Below, one piece after another: positions 18,633 to 28,273 of a stretch of DNA of 64,000 nucleotides (positions within the stretch are counted from its first letter, which is position 1; each line of letters opens with the position of its first letter). The position numbers and the translations under genes were made by a program. The stretch comes from Fimbriimonadales bacterium (GTDB lineage: Bacteria; Armatimonadota; Fimbriimonadia; Fimbriimonadales; GBS-DC). The stretch spans positions 62,001-126,000 of the forward strand of contig BPGO01000001.1 in NCBI GenBank assembly GCA_026003075.1. Reading direction: 5' to 3'. Under the pieces are notes generated by a model that did not search any database, had not been told where the DNA came from, and saw only the letters and a program-made list of their open reading frames with translations.

Positions 18633-18641
18633 TGGTATAGT
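18633..18641 (+). promoter_or_regulatory. Extended -10 promoter of the DivIC-like gene
   Basis: TG-G-TATAGT at 18633-18641 fits an extended -10 element (TGnTATAAT) 19 nt before the ATG at 18661. A weak GGAG follows at 18654. Confidence 0.45.
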
Positions 18642-18660
18642 TTGGCAACGGAGCGGAGAC

Positions 18661-18948
18661 ATGGCTCGTACAGGGAGGTCATATCGGGGCTGGAGCCTTG
18701 GGCTCTGGCTGGTGGCTTTGGCTTTAGCCATTAACATTACGCCTCGCACAGTGCGACACTACACGCAGTGGCGTCAGTTGCGCCAAGAGACTGCGCAACT
18801 CCAGCAGGAGTTGTATGCGCTTCGGCAACAGGAGCGCACGCTTCAGGCAGAGTTGCAACGGGTACAAACCGACCCCGGGCGCGAATCGCTGGCGCGACAA
18901 CGCGGCTGGATTCGAAAAGGCGAGGAGCCGTTGCGCATTAACCCCTAA
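18661..18948 (+). CDS. Septum formation initiator-like protein (FtsB/DivIC type)
   Basis: 95 residues: a short cytoplasmic N-terminus, one membrane helix (SLGLWLVALALAINI, residues about 12-28) and a coiled coil (residues about 35-75, rich in Gln/Leu/Arg). A C-terminal segment then reads DPGRESLARQRGWIRKGEEP. That last part matches the 'LEEIAREKLGMVKPGE' theme of the FtsB/DivIC family, which links FtsL and FtsQ/DivIB in the divisome. The gene stands alone with its own promoter. Its stop overlaps the stop of the convergent cupin gene (CTAA at 18945-18948). Confidence 0.75.
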   Translation: MARTGRSYRGWSLGLWLVALALAINITPRTVRHYTQWRQLRQETAQLQQELYALRQQERTLQAELQRVQTDPGRESLARQRGWIRKGEEPLRINP

Positions 18949-19463
18949 AACACATAGGGCGCCGTCTCCGGATTCGCACGCAACGCCTGCCATTCGGCTT
19001 CCGAGACAGGCTGCGGTTTGTCGCGCTCCGCGTCCGCAGGACACAGGAAGCCAAACGGCTCGCTGTAAGGGTTTATCCAACGGTGCGGCGTGTTTGGCGG
19101 CACATAGAGAATATCGAACGGCTTAAGTTCGACCACGCGCTCGCCCACCAGTGCGCGTCCCCGCCCGCGAATCACTACGACCAGATGCACATGCGCATGC
19201 TTCTCCAAGCTGGAGTAGCCGTCTGGCGCAATCTCAAAGTAGCGCAACGCAAATCGCGCTTCCACATAGGGCGGGCGTCCCAGACTATAGCGCGTCACTC
19301 CACGCCAGTTCATCCCAGGCGCGTCGCCCGCATGCTCCTTGTACTCCAGCGGCTGGATCCCCACCCAGGCGAACTGCGCCTCATCGAACGGGATGTGCAG
19401 GCGTTGCAACGCTTGCTGCAACGCCTGCGCTGCTTGCGCCAACGCCTCTGCACTCGGTTTCAT
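18945..19463 (-). CDS. Cupin-domain protein
   Basis: 172 residues from the ATG at 19463; an upstream in-frame start at 19529 would run deep into the peptidase gene. An N-terminal helical segment is followed by a cupin barrel at residues about 70-155. Metal-binding-type residues are visible in SLEKHAHVHLVVVIRGRG (H-x-H) and in PPNTPHRWINP (His). Small cupins of this type act as sugar isomerases, dioxygenases or sensors; the substrate cannot be told here. Its ATG overlaps the M28 peptidase stop (ATGA at 19460-19463), so both are in one operon. Confidence 0.75.
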   Translation of the reverse strand: MKPSAEALAQAAQALQQALQRLHIPFDEAQFAWVGIQPLEYKEHAGDAPGMNWRGVTRYSLGRPPYVEARFALRYFEIAPDGYSSLEKHAHVHLVVVIRGRGRALVGERVVELKPFDILYVPPNTPHRWINPYSEPFGFLCPADAERDKPQPVSEAEWQALRANPETAPYVF

Positions 19464-21043
19464 CGCCGACGCTGTAAGTCCTCCAACTTCACCCGCGCGG
19501 GGCGTTCGGGTGAGTCGGCTAACTCCCACGCCAAACCAAACACCGTACGCGCCACACGCGCCATCTTGTCGAAGTCAATCTTGTCCACCGAGTCGCTGAC
19601 CTGATGATAATCCTCATGCAGACCACTGAAGAAGAAGACCGCAGGAATCCCTTTAGACACGAAGCTGTAGTGGTCGCTGCGGAAGTAGAGCTGCTCCGGA
19701 TGGTTGAGGGAGTCGTACATCGGGTTCAGCGTCATCTTCAGGTACTGGTCGTTCACCGCGTTGAGGATTTTGCCCAGGTCAGGACTGGCGACGTTGGGGC
19801 CAATCACATACACCTCGTTCGGTCCCGACAAGTAGCGGTTGCGGGGATTGTTGTCGTTGGGCGATTTACTGCGCCCCACCATGTCTAAGTTGAGATTCAC
19901 GATGATATTCTGCAAAGGCACAGTGGGGCGTTCCACAAATAGGCGCGAGCCGAGCAAGCCTTTCTCTTCACCGGCGTACCAGAGCAGCAGGATAGAACGC
20001 TTTGGGCGCGGGCCTGTGGCAAACGCTTCCGCAATCTCCAACAGCGCGACACTCCCCGAACCGTTGTCGTCGGCGCCGTTATAGATACGGTCTTCCCCAC
20101 TGCGGGCAATGCCCACATGGTCTAAGTGCGCCCCAATTGAGACATATTCCTGCTTCAGCACAGGGTCGGAACCCTCAATCACCCCAACAATATTTCGGGC
20201 GACCTCTTTTTGGGTCTGTACGCTAAGGTTGATTGCGATTCGCTTGTCGGGATTCAGCGCGAAAGAGGGGGCAGGCTCTCCGCTGTCGGCGCGCTGGATG
20301 AGTTCCGCCGCAGAGATCGGCTCGCCTGCAAAAATCGCCTCCAACAGCGGCTGTGAGGCGACAATCACGGGGATGTTGCTTATCGGTTGCAACCCTTCCA
20401 CGGCGCGTCGCTGGCTCCACGCGCGGGCGATACGCTCGATGCGCCCCATGTCGGTCGGGTCGATGCGCACAATGGCCACCGCGCCTTTTTGCTCGGCGTT
20501 TTGCTCTGGAGAAAGCCAGCCCGCCTGCGCGGCGGCATTGAAACCCAACTCTATGACCTCCTTCGGGTAGCCTGCCTGCACGACCAGCACGGCGCCGCGC
20601 ACTTCCAAGCCCGCGTAGGGGTCTATGCCTTTGGAGGGGTTTGACCAACCGTAGCCTACATAGACGAGCGGTGCGCTTGTGTTTAGCGGGACTGCACGCG
20701 CCACAAATCCCACGCCATATTCAAAACTGCGCCCTCCAAGCTGAATGCGCGATTCGCTCACATTGACGGTATCAACGCGATAGGTGAGCGTTTGATAGTA
20801 CGTTCCATTCTCACCGGCAGGCTTCACGCCCCAACGCTGCAAGTGCGACACGATATACATCCCCGCGAGATCCAGACCGCGCGAGGGGGTATCACGCCCT
20901 TCCAACTCATCCGAAGCAATAAACTCCAAGTGAGCGCGTAAATCGGTCAGCGTAATCGTCTCGGCGCGGCTCACCCAGAGCGGTCGATCCGCCCACGCAA
21001 ACAGCAACAGCACACTCAGGCTCAGCGACAGAAAGCGTTTCAT
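19460..21043 (-). CDS. Secreted M28-family zinc aminopeptidase
   Basis: 527 residues from the ATG at 21043. A signal peptide (LSLSLSVLLLFAWA) is followed by a PA-like insert domain (residues about 120-270). The zinc peptidase has ligands in IGAHLDHVG (His), YNGADDNGSGSVAL (Asp), YAGEEKGLLGS (Glu-Glu), NLDMVGR (Asp) and FRSDHYSF (His). M28 enzymes remove N-terminal residues from peptides in the periplasm or outside the cell. TACAAT at 21055-21050 lies 6 nt before the ATG with no ribosome-binding site, so a leaderless start is likely; a longer reading frame to 21133 is therefore rejected. The cupin gene follows with an ATGA overlap. Confidence 0.9.
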   Translation of the reverse strand: MKRFLSLSLSVLLLFAWADRPLWVSRAETITLTDLRAHLEFIASDELEGRDTPSRGLDLAGMYIVSHLQRWGVKPAGENGTYYQTLTYRVDTVNVSESRIQLGGRSFEYGVGFVARAVPLNTSAPLVYVGYGWSNPSKGIDPYAGLEVRGAVLVVQAGYPKEVIELGFNAAAQAGWLSPEQNAEQKGAVAIVRIDPTDMGRIERIARAWSQRRAVEGLQPISNIPVIVASQPLLEAIFAGEPISAAELIQRADSGEPAPSFALNPDKRIAINLSVQTQKEVARNIVGVIEGSDPVLKQEYVSIGAHLDHVGIARSGEDRIYNGADDNGSGSVALLEIAEAFATGPRPKRSILLLWYAGEEKGLLGSRLFVERPTVPLQNIIVNLNLDMVGRSKSPNDNNPRNRYLSGPNEVYVIGPNVASPDLGKILNAVNDQYLKMTLNPMYDSLNHPEQLYFRSDHYSFVSKGIPAVFFFSGLHEDYHQVSDSVDKIDFDKMARVARTVFGLAWELADSPERPARVKLEDLQRRR

Positions 21044-21055
21044 AGCGGTATTGTA
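21044..21055 (-). promoter_or_regulatory. -10 element of the M28 peptidase operon (leaderless start)
   Basis: TACAAT at 21055-21050 is 6 nt from the ATG at 21043. There is no purine-rich site between them. Confidence 0.5.
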
Positions 21056-21147
21056 CCTGCTGGAACGCCTAATTCCTGCGACACGCCTTTGAATAGCCCT
21101 CTTCGGTCTTGAAACCACCGAGGTACTTGGCAAGCGAATCGGAAGTG

Positions 21148-23571
21148 TTAGCCACCCGGCGCGTGGCTATCGTTCTCGATAATCGTTTTCAACTTTCCCA
21201 AAACCGTCATCAGCGTCTCCAGCGGATGTTTACCCAGGGGCGCGGTAATCTCATCGGGTTGGGTGCGTATGCCGGGCACTGCCTTCTGCATCGCCAGCTG
21301 CCAGCGCGCCTTGAGTTTGCGATCGGGTTTGAACTTGAGTATCAGCCGCTTGTCTTCCACACAGATGCTCTGCACGCCGAGTCCATAGGCGAGGATTCGC
21401 TGCTCCATCAGCCGAATGAGGTTCTTTAGGGGGACGGGCAGCTCGCCATACCGATCGCGCAACTCCCGCACCAGCGACTTCAGTTCCTCGCGTGTGCGAC
21501 TGCCTGCAATCCGCTTGTAGTAGCCCAGTCGCTGCGCCACATCCGCGATATAGTCGTGCGGAATGTAGGCGTGCACGGGCAACTTGCTCGCGTCGGGCAG
21601 GTCTTCTTGCACGGGGGCTTCGAGGTTCCAGCTCGTTTCGCCACGGCGCAATCGGCGTATCGCGTCGCGCAACATCGCTTGATACAGTTCCAACCCCACC
21701 GAGCGCATCGCGCCGTGCTGCTCCTCGCCCAGCAAGTTGCCCGCGCCTCGTATTTCCAAATCCCTCAGCGCCAGCGCGAACCCTGAGCCTAAATGCGAGA
21801 ACTCCCGCAACGCCTGCAAGCGTTCCTCGGCTTTTTCGGTCAGCCTGCCCGTCCGAAACAGAAAATACGCATAGGCTTGTCTGTCAGAACGCCCCACACG
21901 ACCCCGCAACTGATACAACTGCCCTAAGCCGAATCGCTCCGCACCTTCCACAATCAGTGTGTTCACATTGGGCATATCCAGCCCGTTCTCGATAATCGTC
22001 GTACTGACCAGCACATCGTACTCGTGATGGTAAAATGCCAGCACGATGCTCTCCACTTCCTGCGGTGGCATCTGACCGTGGGCGACGCAAATCCGTGCGT
22101 GGGGCGCCAGTTTCTGCAACCGCTCCGCGACATGCGTGATCCCCTGAATGCGCGGCACGACATAGAACACCTGCCCACTGCGCTGCAACTCGCGGAGAAT
22201 CGCCTCGCGTACCATCCAATCGGTATAGGGCGCAACGACGGTGCGTATCGGCAGCCGACCTGGGGGTGGGTCGGTAATCATACTCATGTCGCGTATCTCG
22301 GTGAGCGCCATATACAGCGTGCGCGGTATGGGCGTCGCGCTCATGGACAGCACATCCACGGTACCCCGCAGTTTTTTGAATCGCTCTTTCTGCATCACGC
22401 CGAAGCGTTGCTCCTCGTCGATAATCACCAGCCCCAGATTCTTGAACTGCACATCTGCAGAGAGGAGCCGATGCGTGCCGATGACCATATCGATCGCACC
22501 TGTCTTAAGCCCGTGCAGAATACGCTTCTGTTCGGCGGGGGTAATGAGGCGGCTCAGCAACGCCACCTGCGCCCCGAACGGCTCAAACCGCTCCTTGAAG
22601 GTCTGATAGTGCTGATACGCCAGTATCGTAGTAGGGCATAGCAGGGCGACCTGTCGCTCAGCCATAATCGCCTTGAATGCTGCGCGAATCGCCACCTCCG
22701 TCTTACCGAAGCCGACATCGCCAATCAGTAGCCTGTCCATCGGATGGGGCGATTCTAAATCAGCCTTCACTTCCTGAATCGCGCGGAGTTGTCCCTCGGT
22801 CTCGATGTAGGGGAACATCGCCTCCATCTCGGCTTGCCACGGGGTGTCCTCGCCGTAGGGCGGGCGGGTGGCTTTCTCACGCAGAGCGTAGAGACGCACT
22901 AGCTCTTCGGCAACCTCTTTCGCTTTCTGACGGGCTTTGGCGACGGTGCGTGCCCACGCCGTGCTGCTGAGGCGCTTGATTTCAGGCGGTCTGTCGTCAG
23001 GCGCGATATATTTCTGAATACGGTCTAACTGATCCACAGGCACGAAGATCCGGTCGGGATGGGCATACTCAATCAGCAGGTACTCGCGCTTGACCCCTTC
23101 GCGCTCCAGTGTGGTAAGTCCCTTGAAGACACCTACCCCATGATAGATATGCACCACATAATCGCCCGGCTGCAAATCCATAATCGAGGTGATAGGCACA
23201 CCTTCGTTAAAGCGTCGTGGAGGCAAGCGCAGGCGACGGTTCTCAAACAGTTCAGCATCGGTAATCAGCACGAACTTCTGGGCGTCCCACACGAAGCCCC
23301 CGCCGAGATTGCCTTTTTGAAGGAGGATGTGGCTCTCCTCACCCCCCTGCGTCTCCAGAGCCTTCTGAACCTGAGTGGGTCTGTCGGTCGCAATTACAAT
23401 TGTGTAGCCTGCTTTCTGCCAGTTGGCGATGCGGTGCCAGATATCCGCGCCGCTGGAGACGGTACGCAGGGAGCGCGTGTTGAGGACATACTCTTGGCAC
23501 GGGCAGTCTTCACCGTGCCCTATGCTCGGACGGGATGGCAGCGCAGGTACCGGCTGAGTTGCGTCGTGCAT
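21148..23571 (-). CDS. mfd: Mfd-type transcription-repair coupling factor lacking the UvrB-homology region
   Basis: 807 residues from the ATG at 23571 (MHDATQPVPALPS). In order: a domain-3-like segment (residues about 20-110), the RNA polymerase-interacting CarD-like domain (about 115-175, LQPGDYVVHIYHGVGVFKGL), and a RecG-like translocase. The translocase has Walker A IGDVGFGKTE, DEEQRFG, SATPIPRTL, QLRGRVGRSD and the TRG motif. A TRCF C-terminal domain ends the protein. Full-length Mfd is about 1100-1200 residues. The missing part corresponds to domains 1a-2-1b, which resemble UvrB and recruit UvrA. TATAAT at 23593-23588 sits just upstream of the start, so the short form looks original and not a misread start. 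Confidence 0.88.
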   Translation of the reverse strand: MHDATQPVPALPSRPSIGHGEDCPCQEYVLNTRSLRTVSSGADIWHRIANWQKAGYTIVIATDRPTQVQKALETQGGEESHILLQKGNLGGGFVWDAQKFVLITDAELFENRRLRLPPRRFNEGVPITSIMDLQPGDYVVHIYHGVGVFKGLTTLEREGVKREYLLIEYAHPDRIFVPVDQLDRIQKYIAPDDRPPEIKRLSSTAWARTVAKARQKAKEVAEELVRLYALREKATRPPYGEDTPWQAEMEAMFPYIETEGQLRAIQEVKADLESPHPMDRLLIGDVGFGKTEVAIRAAFKAIMAERQVALLCPTTILAYQHYQTFKERFEPFGAQVALLSRLITPAEQKRILHGLKTGAIDMVIGTHRLLSADVQFKNLGLVIIDEEQRFGVMQKERFKKLRGTVDVLSMSATPIPRTLYMALTEIRDMSMITDPPPGRLPIRTVVAPYTDWMVREAILRELQRSGQVFYVVPRIQGITHVAERLQKLAPHARICVAHGQMPPQEVESIVLAFYHHEYDVLVSTTIIENGLDMPNVNTLIVEGAERFGLGQLYQLRGRVGRSDRQAYAYFLFRTGRLTEKAEERLQALREFSHLGSGFALALRDLEIRGAGNLLGEEQHGAMRSVGLELYQAMLRDAIRRLRRGETSWNLEAPVQEDLPDASKLPVHAYIPHDYIADVAQRLGYYKRIAGSRTREELKSLVRELRDRYGELPVPLKNLIRLMEQRILAYGLGVQSICVEDKRLILKFKPDRKLKARWQLAMQKAVPGIRTQPDEITAPLGKHPLETLMTVLGKLKTIIENDSHAPGG

Positions 23572-23614
23572 AGCAAACAGTAGGTGGATTATACCTGCTT
23601 GGGCGTACTGCGTG

Positions 23615-25075
23615 CTATGCAACACTGGCAACGGTTTCGTTGGGCGCCGACTCTAAGAGAGGCGGCGCCGGAAACACACATACGAAGGTGGTTCCCTGCC
23701 CGACTTCGGACTGAACATGAATCACGCCCTGATGTTTCTCGATCGCGCGTTGCACCAACATCAGCCCGATCCCGCTTCCCCCTTGCTTCGTGGTGATAGC
23801 ACGCTCAAACAGGTGATCGCGCACTTCGGGGGGCATTCCCGGACCCGTGTCCCGAATGACCAGAATTGTTTGCTCGGGATGCTCGACCCAATCGTACTCA
23901 ATCCGCCGCTCGCCGTTCCAACCGCGCATCGCCTGAATCGCGTTCAGGGTCAAGTTCAGGAATAGTTGCATTAGGTAGCGGCGGTCGGCGCGCATGCGCA
24001 GGTTCAGCGGGATGTTGTTGACAATCTGTATCGGTGGATTCAGCAGACGCGCCCCCGATAATCGTTCCACCTCACGCGCTACCTGTGCAGGGACCACCTC
24101 ATCGAGTTCCACATCGCCCTCCTCGTGAGTCATCGCCAGCAAATCCATCAGATACTGGTGTGCCTGCTGCGTGGCGTTGCGGATATTCTCAAAGTAGCGT
24201 GCCGAATCGAACTGGGGGTCTTTGCGCGCGCGCATGATTCCGACATCCGAGAGCGACTGTACATTGTTGAAAAAATTCTTCAGGTCATGGATAATGCCCC
24301 GCACAACTTGCCCGATAGTGCTAAGCCGTTCGTGTTCCACCATTTGCCGGTAGGCGTTCTGTAGCTCAAGGTTCGCCTGCGCCAAATCGTGGGTCAGCTG
24401 GTAAATCTGCGCATTGAGCCGCAGCGAGAACGCCAGCGAGACCACCCAGTAGTTGTAGTTCCAAGTGGGCAGGAAAGCGACCATCCCGTAGTAGACAAGC
24501 ATGTCAACGGTCACTAACGGGATCATCAGGCTCAGCACGCCCAGCAATATCCGATCCTGCGCCCCGTAGCAACGCCATCGCCGATAAGCAACAGCAAAAC
24601 TCCCCAGAAACGCAAGCAAGTACACTATAGAGTAGCCGAGCCCCAGTGGGGTGCTATCCCCTTGAATATAGTAGCCACCTAAGAGAATCGGGCGCGCCTC
24701 AAAATTCGGCTGCACAATCCAGCCCAGCAAAGCAAACACAGGGAGCGGCAGCGTAATCAACCACAACGCACGCATCAGACGCTGAATGCCCAGTTTCAGA
24801 AGATCGTTCATCAAATGAACAAACAACACGGCGCATAGAGAAGAGGTCAAGAACTGCCCTATCGCATAGGTATAGGCGTTTTGTGGGGGGTGCGGAGTCG
24901 GCTGATACATTCGTACATCCACAAAACTGAAAATGAGACAGCATATCAAGAAGGCAATCAGCCACAGGTTGCGCACTCGCTCTTTTGAGAGAGAGGCTTG
25001 CAACCCATGATGAACGATAAGATAACCATATAACCCCGCACTCAGCCATAGTATTGCCTGTGCCCAGTTTTGCAT
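23615..25075 (-). CDS. Membrane sensor histidine kinase
   Basis: 486 residues from the ATG at 25075, behind GGGAG on the minus strand. The N-terminal half has about seven hydrophobic segments (residues about 8-225: LWLSAGLYGYLIVHHG, LIAFLICCLIFSF, YLLAFLGSFAVAY). A dimerisation/phosphoacceptor helix follows with TIGQVVRGIIHDLKNFFNN, in which the HD is the likely phospho-His. The ATPase has N (LTLNAIQAM), G1 (RDTGPGMPP), F (LFERAITTK) and G2 (GSGIGLMLV) boxes. No response regulator is adjacent, so the partner is unknown. It lies just upstream of and divergent from the groES promoter region. Confidence 0.85.
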   Translation of the reverse strand: MQNWAQAILWLSAGLYGYLIVHHGLQASLSKERVRNLWLIAFLICCLIFSFVDVRMYQPTPHPPQNAYTYAIGQFLTSSLCAVLFVHLMNDLLKLGIQRLMRALWLITLPLPVFALLGWIVQPNFEARPILLGGYYIQGDSTPLGLGYSIVYLLAFLGSFAVAYRRWRCYGAQDRILLGVLSLMIPLVTVDMLVYYGMVAFLPTWNYNYWVVSLAFSLRLNAQIYQLTHDLAQANLELQNAYRQMVEHERLSTIGQVVRGIIHDLKNFFNNVQSLSDVGIMRARKDPQFDSARYFENIRNATQQAHQYLMDLLAMTHEEGDVELDEVVPAQVAREVERLSGARLLNPPIQIVNNIPLNLRMRADRRYLMQLFLNLTLNAIQAMRGWNGERRIEYDWVEHPEQTILVIRDTGPGMPPEVRDHLFERAITTKQGGSGIGLMLVQRAIEKHQGVIHVQSEVGQGTTFVCVFPAPPLLESAPNETVASVA

Positions 25076-25236
25076 GACGCCACTCCCGAAAAGATTTTCC
25101 AAAACCAAGCACATTATCGGTTTTTGCGCGGCATATCTTGCCCCTAAAACGCGCCGAAAATAGGCTTGGGAAATCCCACTTGCCCCGCAGAAATACGGAA
25201 TTCCCACCGAATTCGCTCCAAACACCCCCTTACCCC

Positions 25237-25266
25237 TTGACAAACCTTGTTGCCATAGGGTATAAA
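25237..25266 (+). promoter_or_regulatory. Housekeeping-type promoter of groES-groEL
   Basis: TTGACA at 25237-25242 and TATAAA at 25261-25266 are separated by 18 bp. The predicted transcription start falls just before the CIRCE element. The remainder of 25076-25236 holds only the 5' region of the divergent kinase gene. Confidence 0.8.
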
Positions 25267-25276
25267 TGAATCGCTT

Positions 25277-25303
25277 TCAGCACTCGCTCGGCGCGAGTGC
25301 TAA
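25277..25303 (+). promoter_or_regulatory. CIRCE operator (HrcA-binding site)
   Basis: TCAGCACTC (25277-25285), nine bases, then GAGTGCTAA (25295-25303). It matches the CIRCE consensus TTAGCACTC-N9-GAGTGCTAA with one mismatch. CIRCE binds the heat-shock repressor HrcA, which is not encoded in the window. Confidence 0.9.
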
Positions 25304-25352
25304 ATTTATGAAGTAATGCAGCATCACCTACGGAGAAGGAGGTGTTGTGGAA

Positions 25353-25640
25353 ATGTTGAAACCGATTGGCGACCGTGTCGTGGTACGACCCAAGTCCGCT
25401 GAAGAAACTACTCAGAGCGGGATTATCCTGCCCGACACTGCGAAAGAGCGACCTCAGGAGGGCGAGGTCATGGCAGTGGGCACAGGACGCATTATGGACG
25501 ATGGAAAGGTCGTCCCTCTTGCCGTGAAAGTCGGCGATAAGGTACTTTTTTCGAAGTATGGTGGTACAGAAATCAAAATCGGTGGCGAAGAGTATATCAT
25601 TTTACGCGAAGACGATATTTTAGCGATTTTGGAGAACTAA
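25353..25640 (+). CDS. groES: GroES, 10-kDa co-chaperonin
   Basis: 95 residues ([13 protein letters not shown]...), the usual GroES length. The mobile loop ([20 protein letters not shown]), the roof loop region GTGRIMDDG and [15 protein letters not shown] are all present. GroES caps the GroEL cage during ATP-driven folding. AAGGAGG at 25336-25342 is 10 nt before the ATG at 25353; a GTG at 25347 is in frame and 4 nt from the site, so a two-residue longer form is possible. It is first in the CIRCE-controlled operon, with groEL 23 nt downstream. Confidence 0.97.
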   Translation: MLKPIGDRVVVRPKSAEETTQSGIILPDTAKERPQEGEVMAVGTGRIMDDGKVVPLAVKVGDKVLFSKYGGTEIKIGGEEYIILREDDILAILEN

Positions 25641-25663
25641 ACGCACGGAGGTGATAGCAAGCG

Positions 25664-27274
25664 ATGGCAGCGAAGGAAATTTTATATACTGAGCAAGCGC
25701 GACAGGCGCTGGAGCGAGGCGTAGATACAATCGCTAACGCAGTTAAAGTCACTCTCGGACCGCGAGGTAGAAATGTCGTTTTAGAGAAAAAGTTCGGCTC
25801 TCCCACCGTTATCAACGATGGCGTGACCATCGCGAAAGAGATTGAATTAGAAGACCGCTTTGAGAATATGGGCGCGCAACTCGTGCGCGAGGTAGCGTCC
25901 AAAACCAACGATGTCGCCGGCGACGGCACGACCACCGCTACAGTGCTGGCGCAAGCCATTTTCAAAGAGGGGCTAAAAGCCGTCGCTGCCGGGGCGAACC
26001 CGATGTATGTCAAACGCGGCATCGATAAAGCGGTCGAAGCAGCGGTGAAATTCATTCAAGAGACCGCTACGCCCGTGGAAGGGCGCGCCGCTGTGGAGCA
26101 AGTGGCGACTATCTCGGCGAATGACCCCGCAATCGGCAAAGTCGTCGCCGACGCCATCGAAAAGGTCACTAAAGACGGCGTGATTACCGTCGAAGAATCC
26201 AAAGGTACGGAAACCACGCTCGAGGTGGTGGAAGGCATGCGCTTCGACCGTGGGTATATCTCCCCCTACTTCATCACCGACCCCGAGCGCATGGAAGCCG
26301 TGCTGGAAGAGCCGTACATTTTACTCTACGAGAAGAAAATCAGCGCGGCGCAGGATCTAATCCCTGTGTTGGAGCAAGTGGTGCGTGCAGGGCGCCCGCT
26401 GTTGGTGATTGCTGAAGATGTGGAAGGCGAGGCGCTGGCGACGCTGGTCGTCAACAAACTGCGCGGCGTGTTCCAGTGCGCCGCTGTGAAAGCCCCCGGC
26501 TTCGGTGAGCGACGCAAAGCGATGATGGAAGACATCGCTATCCTCACAGGCGGTACCTTTATCACCGAAGACCTCGGCATCAAACTGGAGAATGTGAAAC
26601 TCGACCAACTCGGTCGCGCCGAGAAGGTGGTCATCGAGAAAGAGTACACCACCATCGTCGGCGGCAAGGGGCGACCTGAAGCCATTCAAGGGCGCATCCA
26701 GCAAATCCGTAAGCAGATTGAGACCACCGAATCCGACTACGACCGCGAGAAACTGCAGGAGCGTCTGGCGAAACTCGCGGGTGGCGTGGCGGTCATCAAA
26801 GTCGGCGCTGCCACCGAGACCGAACTGAAAGAGAAGAAAGCGCGCTTTGAAGACGCGATCAACGCCACCAAAGCCGCGCTGGAAGAGGGCATCGTACCCG
26901 GTGGCGGCGTGACGCTGGTGAACGCGATCAAAGCACTCGATACGCTGCAGGTGGAAGGCGACGAGAAAATCGGTGTCCACATCATCCGCCGCGCTCTCGA
27001 AGAGCCACTGCGCCAAATCGCTCATAACGCCGGCGCGGAAGGCTCCGTAATCGTCGAGAAAGTTAAGGAATTGCCGCACGGTCAGGGCTACAACGCCGCT
27101 ACGGGCGAGTTCGTGAATATGATCGAGGCAGGGGTTATCGACCCGGCGAAGGTAACCCGCACTGCGCTGGAAAACGCCGCGTCGATCGCGTCGATGCTGC
27201 TCACCACTGAGGCGCTCGTGGCGGAAATCCCTGAAGAGAAAAACGGCAAGAAGACTTCACCATCCCCCTACTGA
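25664..27274 (+). CDS. groEL: GroEL, 60-kDa chaperonin
   Basis: 536 residues with the full GroEL plan: [58 protein letters not shown] (ATP site), [15 protein letters not shown], and the C-terminal [13 protein letters not shown] and [19 protein letters not shown] blocks. It forms the tetradecameric folding chamber. The C-terminus ends [13 protein letters not shown] and lacks the Gly-Gly-Met repeat tail found in most bacterial GroELs. A strong terminator follows at 27302. Heat-shock control by HrcA through the CIRCE site upstream is expected. Confidence 0.98.
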   Translation: MAAKEILYTEQARQALERGVDTIANAVKVTLGPRGRNVVLEKKFGSPTVINDGVTIAKEIELEDRFENMGAQLVREVASKTNDVAGDGTTTATVLAQAIFKEGLKAVAAGANPMYVKRGIDKAVEAAVKFIQETATPVEGRAAVEQVATISANDPAIGKVVADAIEKVTKDGVITVEESKGTETTLEVVEGMRFDRGYISPYFITDPERMEAVLEEPYILLYEKKISAAQDLIPVLEQVVRAGRPLLVIAEDVEGEALATLVVNKLRGVFQCAAVKAPGFGERRKAMMEDIAILTGGTFITEDLGIKLENVKLDQLGRAEKVVIEKEYTTIVGGKGRPEAIQGRIQQIRKQIETTESDYDREKLQERLAKLAGGVAVIKVGAATETELKEKKARFEDAINATKAALEEGIVPGGGVTLVNAIKALDTLQVEGDEKIGVHIIRRALEEPLRQIAHNAGAEGSVIVEKVKELPHGQGYNAATGEFVNMIEAGVIDPAKVTRTALENAASIASMLLTTEALVAEIPEEKNGKKTSPSPY

Positions 27275-27301
27275 CACACACAGACCACTCACCCCCCAAT
27301 A

Positions 27302-27331
27302 GCCGGGGCTGAAAAGCCCCGGCATTTTTTT
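27302..27331 (+). terminator. Intrinsic terminator of groES-groEL
   Basis: GCCGGGGCT (27302-27310) pairs with AGCCCCGGC (27315-27323) around a GAAA tetraloop, followed by a run of seven T (27325-27331). Confidence 0.95.
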
Positions 27332-27404
27332 CTATCAAGAATACGCGCCATAACCCCGAAAAGTTTCCAAAGGGTATAACGCACTTTACCCTATGAAAAT
27401 GAGG

Positions 27405-27410
27405 TATAAT
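27405..27410 (+). promoter_or_regulatory. -10 element of prepilin gene
   Basis: TATAAT is at 27405-27410, 17 nt before the first ATG at 27428. No clear -35 was found. Confidence 0.5.
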
Positions 27411-27427
27411 CGCGCTGGTGATCAACG

Positions 27428-28273
27428 ATGATGAAGCGACGCGGTTTTACACTGATCGAGCTACTGGTGGTAATAGCGATTATCGCAATCCTTGCCGCTA
27501 TTCTGTTCCCTGTGTTTGCACAAGCGCGTGAAAAAGCGCGTCAAACGCAGTGTCTAAGCCAGAACAAGCAAATCGGCATCGCTGCGATGATGTATGTGCA
27601 GGACTACGACGAGACCTTCCCACTTGCTGAGAACCAGTTGATCCCTCCGCCGGGATTTTGTGGGGGCGGCTATACAAGCTGTACTTCCATTGGCTATTTG
27701 TATTGGCTCCAGCCGTATTCCAAAGATAATCTGTACTCCCGCTGTCCTTCGGCGAAGCCGATTGCCAATCCCGATTCGGCGACGGGGCGGCGTCTTCTCT
27801 GTGAAGGGCGCGTCGGCTACGGTGCGGCGTATCCCTCGCCGATGGGGTTCTCCGCCGGCTGCTCTTTCCCCCCTCAAGTGTTCCCGCCAAGCAAATCTCT
27901 GGCGCAACTCTCTGCCCCAGCGAACCATGTGATGGTGATGGATGGTGTCCCTTCGGGCATACAAAGTCGTCCGCTCTGGGAGCAGCAAGGGTTCTATATG
28001 AATGTCGTTCACTCGCCCTTTATGCGTACTGAGTGGCAGCATTACGGTTTCAGTACCGTGCCAGGCTTCCCCCCCGCGTTCCATCAACGCCCTCACGGAC
28101 GCCACCAACGGCAAGTCACCGTGACCTACGCCGACGGGCACACCAAAGCCACACCGTTTGAAGCGCTCTACGGACTACCTGAGAGCGAATGCGAGCGGAA
28201 CAATAACACCTTCTGCTCCTCGGTAGAGTACACCCGCACTCAGCGTCCCGACCTATGGGAGAGGTGGGATTGA
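27428..28273 (+). CDS. Type II secretion/pilin-like protein with DUF1559-type C-terminus
   Basis: 281 residues; ATG at 27428 or 27431. The N-terminus [15 protein letters not shown] is a class III prepilin signal, cut between G and F with Glu at +5, followed by one membrane helix. The block [16 protein letters not shown] and the later [12 protein letters not shown] are the hallmark of prepilins expanded in Armatimonadota and Planctomycetes. Many Cys residues in the middle suggest disulphides outside the cell. It probably forms part of a pseudopilus or thin pilus assembled by machinery encoded elsewhere. A second intact copy (36889) and a remnant (35730) are present in the window. Confidence 0.85.
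   Translation: MMKRRGFTLIELLVVIAIIAILAAILFPVFAQAREKARQTQCLSQNKQIGIAAMMYVQDYDETFPLAENQLIPPPGFCGGGYTSCTSIGYLYWLQPYSKDNLYSRCPSAKPIANPDSATGRRLLCEGRVGYGAAYPSPMGFSAGCSFPPQVFPPSKSLAQLSAPANHVMVMDGVPSGIQSRPLWEQQGFYMNVVHSPFMRTEWQHYGFSTVPGFPPAFHQRPHGRHQRQVTVTYADGHTKATPFEALYGLPESECERNNNTFCSSVEYTRTQRPDLWERWD

Noticed and set aside
23572-23631. Longer Mfd start at 23631
   Set aside because: The added 20 residues translate the promoter region containing TATAAT, and they do not supply the missing UvrB-like domains.
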